Position numbers and translations under genes: made by a program. Positions 48,724 to 56,304 of a DNA stretch of 64,000 nucleotides are shown one piece after another; position 1 is the first letter of the stretch, and each line of letters starts with the position of its first letter. The notes beneath the pieces are model-generated. The model made no database searches, was not told the DNA's origin, and saw only the letters and a list, made by a program, of their open reading frames with translations. Source of the DNA: Gracilibacillus halophilus YIM-C55.5 (GTDB lineage: Bacteria > Bacillota > Bacilli > Bacillales > Amphibacillaceae); the NCBI RefSeq assembly GCF_000359605.1, contig NZ_APML01000003.1, positions 1-64,000 of the forward strand, in the 5' to 3' direction.

Positions 48724-48932
48724 TTTGCAAAACTCCTGTCTTCCATGAATTTACCCCATACAGAATGAATATGTTCTAATCTTAGCGTACCAAAAATGGT
48801 GCAATTACACTACAAATACTCGGAAAAATTTTCACCAGAGTAAAAAGTTCTATTTTTCAGAAAAATATGCGAGGAAAAAACCGTAAATTTTGCTATATGA
48901 ATGACAAAAATGTTATATATAATATATGAAAT

Positions 48933-48946
48933 TGAAAGCGTAAACA
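48933..48946. promoter_or_regulatory. cre-like CcpA site before moxR
   Basis: TGAAAGCGTAAACA fits the CcpA consensus TGWAANCGNWNNCA at all fixed positions. It is 20 bp before the moxR start and just downstream of an AT-rich promoter region (TATATAATATATG). Confidence 0.55.
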
Positions 48947-48965
48947 TATAGAGAGGAGACTTTTC

Positions 48966-49927
48966 ATGGAATTAGAAGAAGTGCAGGGGATGACGAGTAA
49001 GTTACGCGAAAATGTGCAACAGGTCGTAGTCGGTCAGGAGAAAACGATTGACTTGTTACTGACAGCGATGATTGCTTCTGGCCATGTTTTATTGGAAGAC
49101 GTACCTGGTACAGGAAAAACGATGTTAGCGAAATCATTAGCAAAATCATTGGATGCCGATTTTAAGCGGATTCAATTTACACCTGATTTATTACCATCAG
49201 ATATAACAGGTATTCATTTTTACAGTCAACAAAAAAGTGAATTTGAATTTAGACCAGGACCGATTTTTACAAATATTTTGTTAGCTGATGAAATTAACCG
49301 AGCGACGCCACGAACGCAATCCAGTTTATTAGAAAGTATGGAAGAACGCCAAGTGACGATAGAAGGTGAAACGCACTCACTGCAACAACCATTCTTCGTC
49401 ATTGCGACACAAAACCCGGTCGAAAGCCAAGGAACCTTTCCATTACCTGAAGCACAGCTGGATCGTTTTTTGTTAAAAGTACATATGGGATACCCGACAA
49501 AGGAAGAAGGTATTTCGATCTTAAAACGGTTTAAATCGCAGAATCCGTTAGAACAATTACAAGCGGTGGCTTCGTCCGACGAAATGGTTGCCATGCAAAA
49601 CGTCTACAGTGAAGTGGAAGTATCAGATGATTGCCTTTCATATATGATGGATGTCATTGAAGCGACGCGTGAGCATCAAAGCACAGCATTAGGCGTGAGC
49701 CTCGAGGAAGTCAAGCGTTATTGAAAGCGGTTCAAGTGTATGCCTTACTGCAAGGGCGAACGTATGTGATTCCAGATGATATGAAACAAATGGCCAAACC
49801 GGTATTAGCTCATCGAATCGTTCCGTCGCAACGTATCGGCGTGAAACAAGGGGATACCGCCTCCATCATTGATGAGATTTTACAACAAGTAACAGTACCG
49901 ACCGAGAGAGAAAAGGATTTGGTGTAA
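48966..49927 (+). CDS. MoxR-type AAA+ ATPase, interrupted by one frameshift
   Basis: Restoring one C near 49702 (AGCCCTC for AGCCTC) recovers the conserved SPRGSQALLKA motif and joins the frames into 320 residues, the family length. Walker A EDVPGTGKT near residue 42, Walker B LLADEINRA near 107, sensor-1 ATQNPVESQGTF near 150, arginine PEAQLDRF near 165. MoxR ATPases act as chaperones for metal- or cofactor-containing and von Willebrand-type proteins. It heads the moxR-DUF58-DUF4129 operon. The break is probably a sequence error. Confidence 0.88.
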
Positions 49928-49929
49928 GC

Positions 49930-51051
49930 ATGAACATTGCATGGGTGATTGTCGTCCTCCTTGTGGTGATTTTCTTGCAAGGCATGGTTTATAGTAAATG
50001 GGGGCTACGTGGTATACGTTATCAACGACATTTTAAGCAAACGACTGCCTTCGAAGGGGAAACCATAGAGATGGTGGACGAAATTGAAAATCGAAAATGG
50101 CTCCCTGTTCCTTGGATTCGTCTCGAGTCAAAGATGAGTCCTTACCTGACAATATCATCGGATCAAACGAATGAAAACAAACCAGATGTGTTTCACCGAA
50201 CATTATTCAGCCTCATGCCATTTCAACGCATACGGCGGACCCACCAACTTGTCGCGAAACGGCGTGGTTATTATCCATTAGACACGGTGTCTGTGACGAC
50301 AGGGGACGTTGTCGGATTCGGTGAAACATTTGACTCCGTCTCAGCCAGTACGGCGGTAACTGTGTATCCTAAAGTCATCTCAATGGACGATATTCCTTTG
50401 CCGTCACATAGCTGGTTTGGTGATATCACGGTCAGACGTTGGATTATTGAAGATCCTTTCTTGCAAAAAGGGGTACGCGAATATCAATACGGTGATCCAT
50501 TACAAGCAGTGAATTGGAAGGCGACCGCACGAACGAATCAATTACAGATTAACCAGAAAGATTTCACTGCTGATCATCATGTCATGATCTATGTCAATTT
50601 TGATTTAAATGAGGATATTCGGCTGCCGATTCATGATGAACAAGTGATTGAAAAAGCTTTGTCGTATGCAGCGTCTTTAGCCAACACGACCATTGAAGAA
50701 GGTATGGCTACTGGGTTTGGTTGTAATGGGTATTTTGTCGAGCCATTCACCAATAAAACGGCGCCGATTAAACCGTCTGTTCGGGTGGAACCGAGTCAAA
50801 GCGGGCAACAGATTGAATACATTTTTGATGCGATCGCGAAATTGACGATGGATCGTAGTCGGAATTTTCGAGCGTTTTTACAAGAAGAAATTGACCTTGA
50901 ACGCACCAATACCGACATTGTCATTTTCACGGCCATCATGACAGAAAAAATCGAGCATCAGATTCAGCAATTGAAAGCGATGGGGAATGCTGTAGAGGTA
51001 GTGATGCTGGATCAGGTGCAAACAGAAGCAGGTGAAGCGGATGCAAGCTAA
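49930..51051 (+). CDS. DUF58 family protein
   Basis: 373 residues. Two N-terminal hydrophobic segments, an intermediate beta domain and the DUF58 motif REYQYGDPLQAVNWKATART near residue 185, followed by a von Willebrand-A-like fold. DUF58 proteins accompany MoxR ATPases; role unknown. Starts two bases after the moxR stop. A transglutaminase-like partner is usual in this cluster but none is encoded here. Confidence 0.85.
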   Translation: MNIAWVIVVLLVVIFLQGMVYSKWGLRGIRYQRHFKQTTAFEGETIEMVDEIENRKWLPVPWIRLESKMSPYLTISSDQTNENKPDVFHRTLFSLMPFQRIRRTHQLVAKRRGYYPLDTVSVTTGDVVGFGETFDSVSASTAVTVYPKVISMDDIPLPSHSWFGDITVRRWIIEDPFLQKGVREYQYGDPLQAVNWKATARTNQLQINQKDFTADHHVMIYVNFDLNEDIRLPIHDEQVIEKALSYAASLANTTIEEGMATGFGCNGYFVEPFTNKTAPIKPSVRVEPSQSGQQIEYIFDAIAKLTMDRSRNFRAFLQEEIDLERTNTDIVIFTAIMTEKIEHQIQQLKAMGNAVEVVMLDQVQTEAGEADAS

Positions 51052-52348
51052 AATGAAACCGATGGGATTGATGCTCGTTCAAGGATTGGTTGAACTCCTC
51101 GGTTTTTTTCCGATTTTATTAGCGGTGGCTGTGCTATTGAATGAAGCACCATATGGATGGCTGATTGGTTTGTATTTTGTTTTTGCCGTATCAGCTGTCA
51201 GTCGTTACATTTTTGTTGATCGAACGCGATGGATATTTCTTTTTCTAGCCGTTGTCTTGAGTGGACTATTTGCCGTCGTCGCTACCGATAGTTGGATAGG
51301 TGCGGCAATATCTTTGATCATCGGTAGTTTGGCAGGATATCGCGGACTATTATATGGTGAAAATGAGTGGTCAGCCATATTGCCGAACCGAATTTTTTGG
51401 GCCATCTGTATGCCGATTTATCTCATTGGTTATCTCGTGTTTGTAAACGTTGATCGTTTGACGGCTGACACTGATGTAATAAGTTATGCAGGGTTTTTGT
51501 TTTTGCTTTGTATGTTATTTGTCACGAACGGTCAACATTTACAAAAAGCGACCTTAGAAAAAGGGAAGAAAGCCCGTGTTGGCACTCAGCTTCGTCGGCT
51601 CAATCAAGTATATCTCGTTGCAACACTTGGACTTGTGTTTCTTTTGACCAATTTCCAGATCGTTCAATCTGCTGTCTTTCATGGGATTCGATCTGTGATT
51701 CAGTCGGTGATTTGGTTCGGGGAACTGTTTCAAAATGATAGCGACGTACGACAGGAACAACCACAACAAGGTGCGATGCAGCCTCCTTTTAGTGAAGAAG
51801 AAGAACCATCTGCCTTCGCACAATTGATGGAAACGATCATGTATGGTGTGGGGATTATCTTGATTGTTGCGCTTGTTTTATTACTGATTGCGGTATTGTT
51901 TAAAAAAGCGCGTGCCGGAATCAAACGCGTCATCGGTTCATTATGGCGATTATTGAAAGATTTTGTCGTTCGCCGTAAGCCAGAAGAAACGATGAGTGAA
52001 TATATGGATGAAAAAGAAAACCTATGGAACTGGCAAGATTGGCGCAAAAAGCAACAAGAAAAATTCACTTCCGCTGTGAAAAAAGTGATGACAAGAAAAC
52101 CGAAATTTGACCAGCTGTCTGATGAAGAAAAAGTGCGCTATTTGTATCGCGTCGTAGCCAAAAAGGTTTATGAACAAGGAAAATGGTCACCTGCCTATAC
52201 AGCGCATGAAGTAGTTGAGCAATCGGATAATGATGACATGCTTAAACAATTGGAACGCTTGTATGATCATGTCCGTTATGGAAATGAAACGATTCAATCA
52301 CAAGCAAAAGAGGACATTGAAGCGATCAGTAATCGTTTATTGAAATGA
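51041..52348 (+). CDS. DUF4129 membrane protein of the moxR operon
   Basis: About 435 residues. Six to seven membrane helices in the first 200 residues, a seventh or eighth around 265-290, then a cytoplasmic C-terminal DUF4129-like domain (VRYLYRVVAKKVYEQGKW, TAHEVVEQ, YDHVRYGNE). In related operons the same domain is fused to a transglutaminase-like protein; that enzyme part is missing here. ATG at 51041 with AGGTGA upstream overlaps the DUF58 stop by 11 bp. Confidence 0.75.
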   Translation: MQAKMKPMGLMLVQGLVELLGFFPILLAVAVLLNEAPYGWLIGLYFVFAVSAVSRYIFVDRTRWIFLFLAVVLSGLFAVVATDSWIGAAISLIIGSLAGYRGLLYGENEWSAILPNRIFWAICMPIYLIGYLVFVNVDRLTADTDVISYAGFLFLLCMLFVTNGQHLQKATLEKGKKARVGTQLRRLNQVYLVATLGLVFLLTNFQIVQSAVFHGIRSVIQSVIWFGELFQNDSDVRQEQPQQGAMQPPFSEEEEPSAFAQLMETIMYGVGIILIVALVLLLIAVLFKKARAGIKRVIGSLWRLLKDFVVRRKPEETMSEYMDEKENLWNWQDWRKKQQEKFTSAVKKVMTRKPKFDQLSDEEKVRYLYRVVAKKVYEQGKWSPAYTAHEVVEQSDNDDMLKQLERLYDHVRYGNETIQSQAKEDIEAISNRLLK

Positions 52349-52349
52349 A

Positions 52350-52380
52350 AACTGTCTCTGTTATGAGGCAGTTTTTTATT
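52350..52380 (+). terminator. Rho-independent terminator after the moxR operon
   Basis: AACTGTCTC pairs with GAGGCAGTT around a 6-base loop, followed by TTTTATT. Confidence 0.85.
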
Positions 52381-52389
52381 GAGAATTCT

Positions 52390-52416
52390 TTAACATCCGT
52401 CATTATGTTCCGATAT
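52390..52416 (+). promoter_or_regulatory. SigD promoter of yjfB-flaG-fliS-fliT
   Basis: TTAA, exactly 15 bases, TCCGATAT: two mismatches from the SigD consensus with exact spacing, 76 bp before the yjfB-like start. Confidence 0.7.
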
Positions 52417-52492
52417 ATATGATAGACGTTTCGTATAAAGGAAGAATCTGTCGCAAACGTAAATCCTATTCTGGATAAAGGAGGTGTGCCAT

Positions 52493-52669
52493 ATGGATGT
52501 AGCTGCACAATCCGTTGTGATGAATCAAGCACAACTTAAGCAACAAGCAAGTGTGTCAATTATGGACAAAGCGATGAATCAATCAGAATCACAAGGCAAG
52601 AGTATGATTCAAATGATGGAATCATCTATGCAACCTCATTTGGGAGGAAGCATTGACACAAAAGGCTAA
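52493..52669 (+). CDS. YjfB family motility protein
   Basis: About 58 residues. AAQSVVMNQAQLKQQASVSI and the Met/Gln-rich helix match the small YjfB_motility family (PF14070), whose members are SigD-dependent in B. subtilis and whose function is unknown. ATG at 52493 behind GGAGGTG; it heads the fliS unit behind a SigD promoter. Confidence 0.8.
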   Translation: MDVAAQSVVMNQAQLKQQASVSIMDKAMNQSESQGKSMIQMMESSMQPHLGGSIDTKG

Positions 52670-52785
52670 GTGTATTGAAAGGGGAAAAGTCTAGTTTGCT
52701 AGATTTTTCTTCTTTTCATCAACAAATGAATATAAGTAATTGATCATATACGTAATCATATCATTTTTATGAGGAGATGAACGTC

Positions 52786-53133
52786 ATGGAAATTGGTAGT
52801 ATGATCACTGGATCTCCACTCCTGCATAGTAGTAAAGACACTTTAGCAGTATCCACATCAGCAGAAGCGCGATCCAATGACCATGTACAGTTATCAAAAG
52901 ATTCGTTAGGCCGAGATCAAGCGCAAGAGTTAGTCGATGGGTTGAATTCTTTTTTAGAACCAACTTTTACTAATATTCAATATGAATATCATGAAAAGCT
53001 TGATGATTACTATGTCCAAGTCATAAATCAGGAAACAGATGAAGTGATTAAGGAAATACCTCCGAAGAAGTTATTAGATGTATATGCAGCAATGGCAGAA
53101 ATGATGGGATTTATTGTCGATGAAAAGATATAA
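52786..53133 (+). CDS. flaG: FlaG family protein
   Basis: About 115 residues, mostly helical. The C-terminal YEYHEKLDDYYVQVINQETDEVIKEIPPKK (in pieces) is the FlaG signature, PPKKLLDVYAAMAEMMG. FlaG influences filament length in other bacteria. Start at 52786, nine bases after GAGGAG; the ATG at 52777 touches that site. Followed closely by fliS. Confidence 0.9.
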   Translation: MEIGSMITGSPLLHSSKDTLAVSTSAEARSNDHVQLSKDSLGRDQAQELVDGLNSFLEPTFTNIQYEYHEKLDDYYVQVINQETDEVIKEIPPKKLLDVYAAMAEMMGFIVDEKI

Positions 53134-53154
53134 GTAGTAGAAGGAGAATCGCCG

Positions 53155-53553
53155 ATGAGTTATCAACAATATCAAGCATATCAAAACAACTCAGTCGAAA
53201 CAGCTTCACCAAGTGAGCTGACATTAATGTTATATAATGGTTGTATTAAATTTATTAAACAAGCAAAAAAAGCAATTGATGAAGGAAATATTCAGGATCG
53301 GAATAACTATATTCAACGCGCGCAAAATATTATTCGCGAATTAATGGTAACGTTGGATCAAGATGCTCCGATTGCACAAGAAATTATGCCTTTATACGAT
53401 TTTGTTCATTATAATTTAACACAGGGGAATGTAAATAATAATAAAGAAGCCTTACAAGAAGCTGAAGATATAGTTGTCGATTTTCGAGATACGTGGAAAG
53501 AAGTGATTAAACAAGAGCGCAAACGTACCTATGGACAAGGAACGAATGCCTAA
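53155..53553 (+). CDS. fliS: Flagellar export chaperone FliS
   Basis: 132 residues. NSVETASPSELTLMLYNGCI and the four-helix layout with ending RKRTYGQG identify FliS, which binds the flagellin C-terminus in the cytoplasm. It is separated from fliD by 12.5 kb but remains with fliT; the fliT start overlaps its stop (TAATG). Confidence 0.95.
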   Translation: MSYQQYQAYQNNSVETASPSELTLMLYNGCIKFIKQAKKAIDEGNIQDRNNYIQRAQNIIRELMVTLDQDAPIAQEIMPLYDFVHYNLTQGNVNNNKEALQEAEDIVVDFRDTWKEVIKQERKRTYGQGTNA

Positions 53554-53906
53554 TGAATCATATCGATACGTATTATCAGCTTACGAAGGAAATGCTTGAC
53601 TTATTTGATCAGTATCCTGAAAGTGATAAGAGAGACGATTTGATCGAGGAAATCAATCGTTTATTACAAGAAAGACAAGAGGTGACCGATTTAATTCAGC
53701 CACCTTTTACACAAGATGAGCGAGCACTCTCAGAAGAAATCTATCAGTTGGACCAACAACTTGATAAAAAATTGAACCGTTTATTCAAACGAATTAAAAC
53801 TGATTTGCAAAATACGAAGAAACAGCAAAAATCGACCCCTCAGTATATGAATCCATACAAAAATGTCGCCACATATGATGGCACATTTTTAGATTCGAGA
53901 AAGTGA
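53553..53906 (+). CDS. fliT: FliT-like flagellar chaperone
   Basis: 117 residues, helical and Gln/Glu/Asp-rich. YYQLTKEMLDLFDQ and the position directly after fliS match the FliT family, chaperone of FliD in other systems. It begins with ATG overlapping the fliS stop, so the two are translationally coupled; a terminator follows. Confidence 0.85.
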   Translation: MNHIDTYYQLTKEMLDLFDQYPESDKRDDLIEEINRLLQERQEVTDLIQPPFTQDERALSEEIYQLDQQLDKKLNRLFKRIKTDLQNTKKQQKSTPQYMNPYKNVATYDGTFLDSRK

Positions 53907-53943
53907 GTATTTTCCATTTTACGGAAAAACTCGCTTTTTTTTA
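53905..53943 (+). terminator. Rho-independent terminator after fliT
   Basis: GTGAGTATTTTCC pairs with GGAAAAACTCGC around a short loop with one internal mismatch, followed by eight T. Confidence 0.78.
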
Positions 53944-53957
53944 TGATAGATCGTGAA

Positions 53958-54041
53958 GTTGAGAATAAAATCGCAAAAGTTGAGAATAAATCATCCAAAG
54001 TCGAGAATAAAAGTACAAAAGTTGAGAATAAATCATGATTC
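53958..54041. repeat. 21-bp tandem repeat array (family A, inverted), 4 units
   Basis: Units at 53958, 53979, 54000 and 54021, exactly 21 bp apart; core GTYGAGAATAAA with nine variable bases. The last unit contains the stop codon of the minus-strand NERD gene. Confidence 0.9.
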
Positions 54042-54989
54042 AAGTAAATGACGAAAATCATAGACGCGATCTTTTTTCCAGCCGAAAGCGGGCGTGTTGA
54101 ATTGCTTTAATAATCGGGTGGCCAAGTGAATAGATTCAATTTCTAAAAAATATCGCACTTGACGATTGGTGAGGTATGGTCCGAATAATAATACACATTC
54201 GCGTAGCGCAGGTATATGGGCATATTTATCTTTTCGTTTGCATGCGGGACATTGCCACGTGCCATAGATGCGTACCATTTTCACATGTCGGCAATGTTGA
54301 CAATATACGCCGCGCTTTATTTTTCTTTTGCTTATTCCAGATTGTTCAATTACATCTACGAAACGCTCCGTATGCTGATTTTTTAAAAAATATCCGATTT
54401 CAAATAATTGTGGACGTTTGATATGAGGAGATGAGCTTGTCTCTAAGACTTGTTGAATCGAATGAGAAAATTGTTGGATAGGTAATGCCATCGGGTGATC
54501 AAATTGAAGATTGGCCTTTGGATGGGTAAACAAAATCAATGTTTTGATCGGAATGTGAGGAAAACCATGTTGCTGAAGAAATTGTTGTAGTTTTTGTTTT
54601 TGGTATTGTGCTTGTAAGATGGGATCATCATAAACTTCTTCTTGTCCATTCTCGTTGATTTGAATAAGTTGCCCGGACTGATTAAAATCTAGTTTTCCTT
54701 TCAAATGTTTGACTTCAAAATGAAAGAGAATATGTTGCCATAACGACAAGCAATCGATTTGAAAGAAATGATGTTTATAAGGAAGACGAAGACCATATAA
54801 TTCAAGATGAGATGCATTTGTATTTAAGTTTTCAAAGTGAAAAGGGAGTGAGGATTCACCAATAAAACCAGCTAATTGTCTCCTGTATGTTGACTCCAAT
54901 TTTTCTGAGCGATTGTGGTCTGGTAAGCGGTTCAGCAATGCTTCTAACTGCAGAAGGTAAAGAGGCTTGTGCGGGGATTGTAAGTTCAA
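54033..54989 (-). CDS. NERD-domain protein with C-terminal zinc ribbon
   Basis: About 318 residues. An N-terminal helical region, then a NERD (nuclease-related) domain (DCLSLWQHILFHFEVKHLKGK with the D...EVK catalytic pattern near residues 100-120), and a zinc ribbon CQHCRH...CPACKRK near 255-275. NERD domains resemble restriction-type nucleases; the substrate is unknown. A TTG start at 54989 with AAGGAG eight bases upstream is preferred to the ATG at 55007, which overlaps the site. Alone on its strand between fliT and hpf. Confidence 0.78.
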   Translation of the reverse strand: MNLQSPHKPLYLLQLEALLNRLPDHNRSEKLESTYRRQLAGFIGESSLPFHFENLNTNASHLELYGLRLPYKHHFFQIDCLSLWQHILFHFEVKHLKGKLDFNQSGQLIQINENGQEEVYDDPILQAQYQKQKLQQFLQQHGFPHIPIKTLILFTHPKANLQFDHPMALPIQQFSHSIQQVLETSSSPHIKRPQLFEIGYFLKNQHTERFVDVIEQSGISKRKIKRGVYCQHCRHVKMVRIYGTWQCPACKRKDKYAHIPALRECVLLFGPYLTNRQVRYFLEIESIHLATRLLKQFNTPAFGWKKDRVYDFRHLLES

Positions 54990-55113
54990 TGTGAATACTC
55001 CTTTCATTCAATTTCTATTATTATATCATACATTAGGCCTAGGGAATATTGAGTTTTTGTAAAGAACATAAAGATTATATTAAAAATTTTCTGAAAATAT
55101 TGACTTTTTACTC

Positions 55114-55138
55114 GTTTAATTCAATTTATTTGTGGTAT
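55114..55138 (+). promoter_or_regulatory. SigB-type promoter of hpf
   Basis: GTTTAA, 13 bases, TGGTAT: one mismatch from the general stress SigB consensus GTTTAA-N12-14-GGGTAT, 57 bp before hpf. In B. subtilis the orthologue yvyD is under SigB and SigH. Confidence 0.7.
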
Positions 55139-55194
55139 TATTATTATATAAGCTATTTCCTATAGCTTGATAGTTTGAAAGGAGGACACTTTGT

Positions 55195-55755
55195 ATGAGG
55201 TATAACATCCGTGGAGAAAATGTAGAAGTCACCAATGCAATACGAAATTATGTTGAGAAGAAAATAGGTAAGTTAGAACGCTATTTTGATACTCCACCAA
55301 CATCTGATGTGAATGTCAATATAAGTGTCTATAATGACGAGCAACAGATCGAAGTAACGATTCCGATGACAAATTTATTGTTGCGTGCTGAGGAACAACA
55401 TATGGATCTATATGCTGCGATTGATCTCGTCGTTGATAAACTCGAACGTCAAATCCGGAAACATAAAACAAAAGTAAATCGTAAGTTCCGCCATCAAGGA
55501 GCAGCGAAGCATGTGTTTGCGGAAATGGAAAAAGAAGCAATTGCACAACAGCAACAAGAAGTAGAAGATGATAGTGATATTGAAATTGTACGTACGAAAC
55601 GATTTGATTTAAAACCAATGGATTCTGAAGAGGCTGTATTGCAAATGGATATGCTTGGGCACGCATTCTTCGTTTTCACCAATGCTGATACAGGCACAAC
55701 CAATGTTGTCTATAAACGTCGAGATGGCCGCTACGGTCTGATCGAACCGAGCTAA
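55195..55755 (+). CDS. hpf: Long ribosome hibernation promoting factor
   Basis: 186 residues, long form. N-terminal ribosome-binding domain (MRYNIRGENVEVTNAIRNYV, residues 1-95) and C-terminal dimerisation domain (RTKRFDLKPMDSEEAVLQM and GHAFFVFTNADTG). It joins two 70S ribosomes into inactive 100S dimers in stationary phase. A SigB-type promoter precedes it, in agreement with the role, and AAAGGAGGACAC is the ribosome binding site. Confidence 0.95.
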   Translation: MRYNIRGENVEVTNAIRNYVEKKIGKLERYFDTPPTSDVNVNISVYNDEQQIEVTIPMTNLLLRAEEQHMDLYAAIDLVVDKLERQIRKHKTKVNRKFRHQGAAKHVFAEMEKEAIAQQQQEVEDDSDIEIVRTKRFDLKPMDSEEAVLQMDMLGHAFFVFTNADTGTTNVVYKRRDGRYGLIEPS

Positions 55756-55770
55756 ATCAATACTTAATCA

Positions 55771-55807
55771 AAAGGGAGATCATGCGTCGCGTGGTCTCCT
55801 TAATTTT
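55771..55807 (+). terminator. Probable terminator after hpf
   Basis: AAGGGAGATC pairs with GGTCTCCTT with one bulge, followed by TTAATTTT. A family A array begins right after it. Confidence 0.6.
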
Positions 55808-55816
55808 CGCCATTTA

Positions 55817-55938
55817 TTCTCAAGTTTGGGCGATTTATTCTCAACTTTCGTATATTTATTCTCGAGTTTGGGCGATTTATTCTCAATTTCGGATGTTTTA
55901 TTCTCAACTTCCGCACATTTATTCTCGACTTTGTTTCA
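55817..55938. repeat. 21-bp tandem repeat array (family A), 5.7 units
   Basis: Units at 55817, 55838, 55859, 55880, 55901 and 55922, exactly 21 bp apart; core TTCTCRASTT, spacer variable, ending in TTTA. It follows the hpf terminator. Confidence 0.9.
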
Positions 55939-56104
55939 TGCGAATTAAATTTTCATCAAACGGGACAAAAAATCTCAATTCCGCTTCCTAACTAACAGAA
56001 AAACAGTTTTTTCTAATGATATTCTCTTAATTTTTATATATTCGATGGCTATGAAAATGAGATGTTCGCTATTTCTCATATGAAGCGGTGCATGCTATAA
56101 CTAG

Positions 56105-56193
56105 GTTGTGACCTCACGAGTGAATCATTGCACACCACTTCCTTCTCACATTCACTCACAACTTGGAAGTAGTTCATTGAAGGAGCTACTTCC
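56105..56193 (+). other. Two strong hairpins upstream of secA
   Basis: First: GTTGT plus GAGTGAAT pair with ATTCACTC plus ACAAC across an 8-base bulge (about 56106-56163). Second: GGAAGTAG pairs perfectly with CTACTTCC around a 13-base loop (56165-56193). No T run follows. They lie just before the likely secA promoter and may be the end of another RNA or a regulatory element. The other bases of this 550-bp gap (55939-56104) show nothing recognisable. Confidence 0.5.
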
Positions 56194-56214
56194 ACCCTCC
56201 TCCTTTTGCGTTTC

Positions 56215-56244
56215 TTGTAATTTTTATCAAGCTAGTGTTATGAT
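56215..56244 (+). promoter_or_regulatory. Likely SigA promoter of secA
   Basis: TTGTAA, 18 bases, TATGAT, followed by A/T-rich leader, 60 bp before the secA start. Confidence 0.5.
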
Positions 56245-56304
56245 AATGAATGGATACTACAATGAGATAACTGTTGATTTTTATAATAAAGAGGAGCGTC
56301 AAGC

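Noticed and set aside
8439..55938. The short tandem arrays as CRISPR loci
   Set aside because: Period is only 20-21 bp with a conserved core of about 10 bp and spacers of about 10 bp, far below CRISPR dimensions; no cas gene is present.
55782..55991. Open frame of about 70 codons through the array after hpf (and a similar one at 23150-23365)
   Set aside because: The frames stay open only because the 21-bp period has no stop in that phase; they have no consistent ribosome binding site and their residues follow the repeat.
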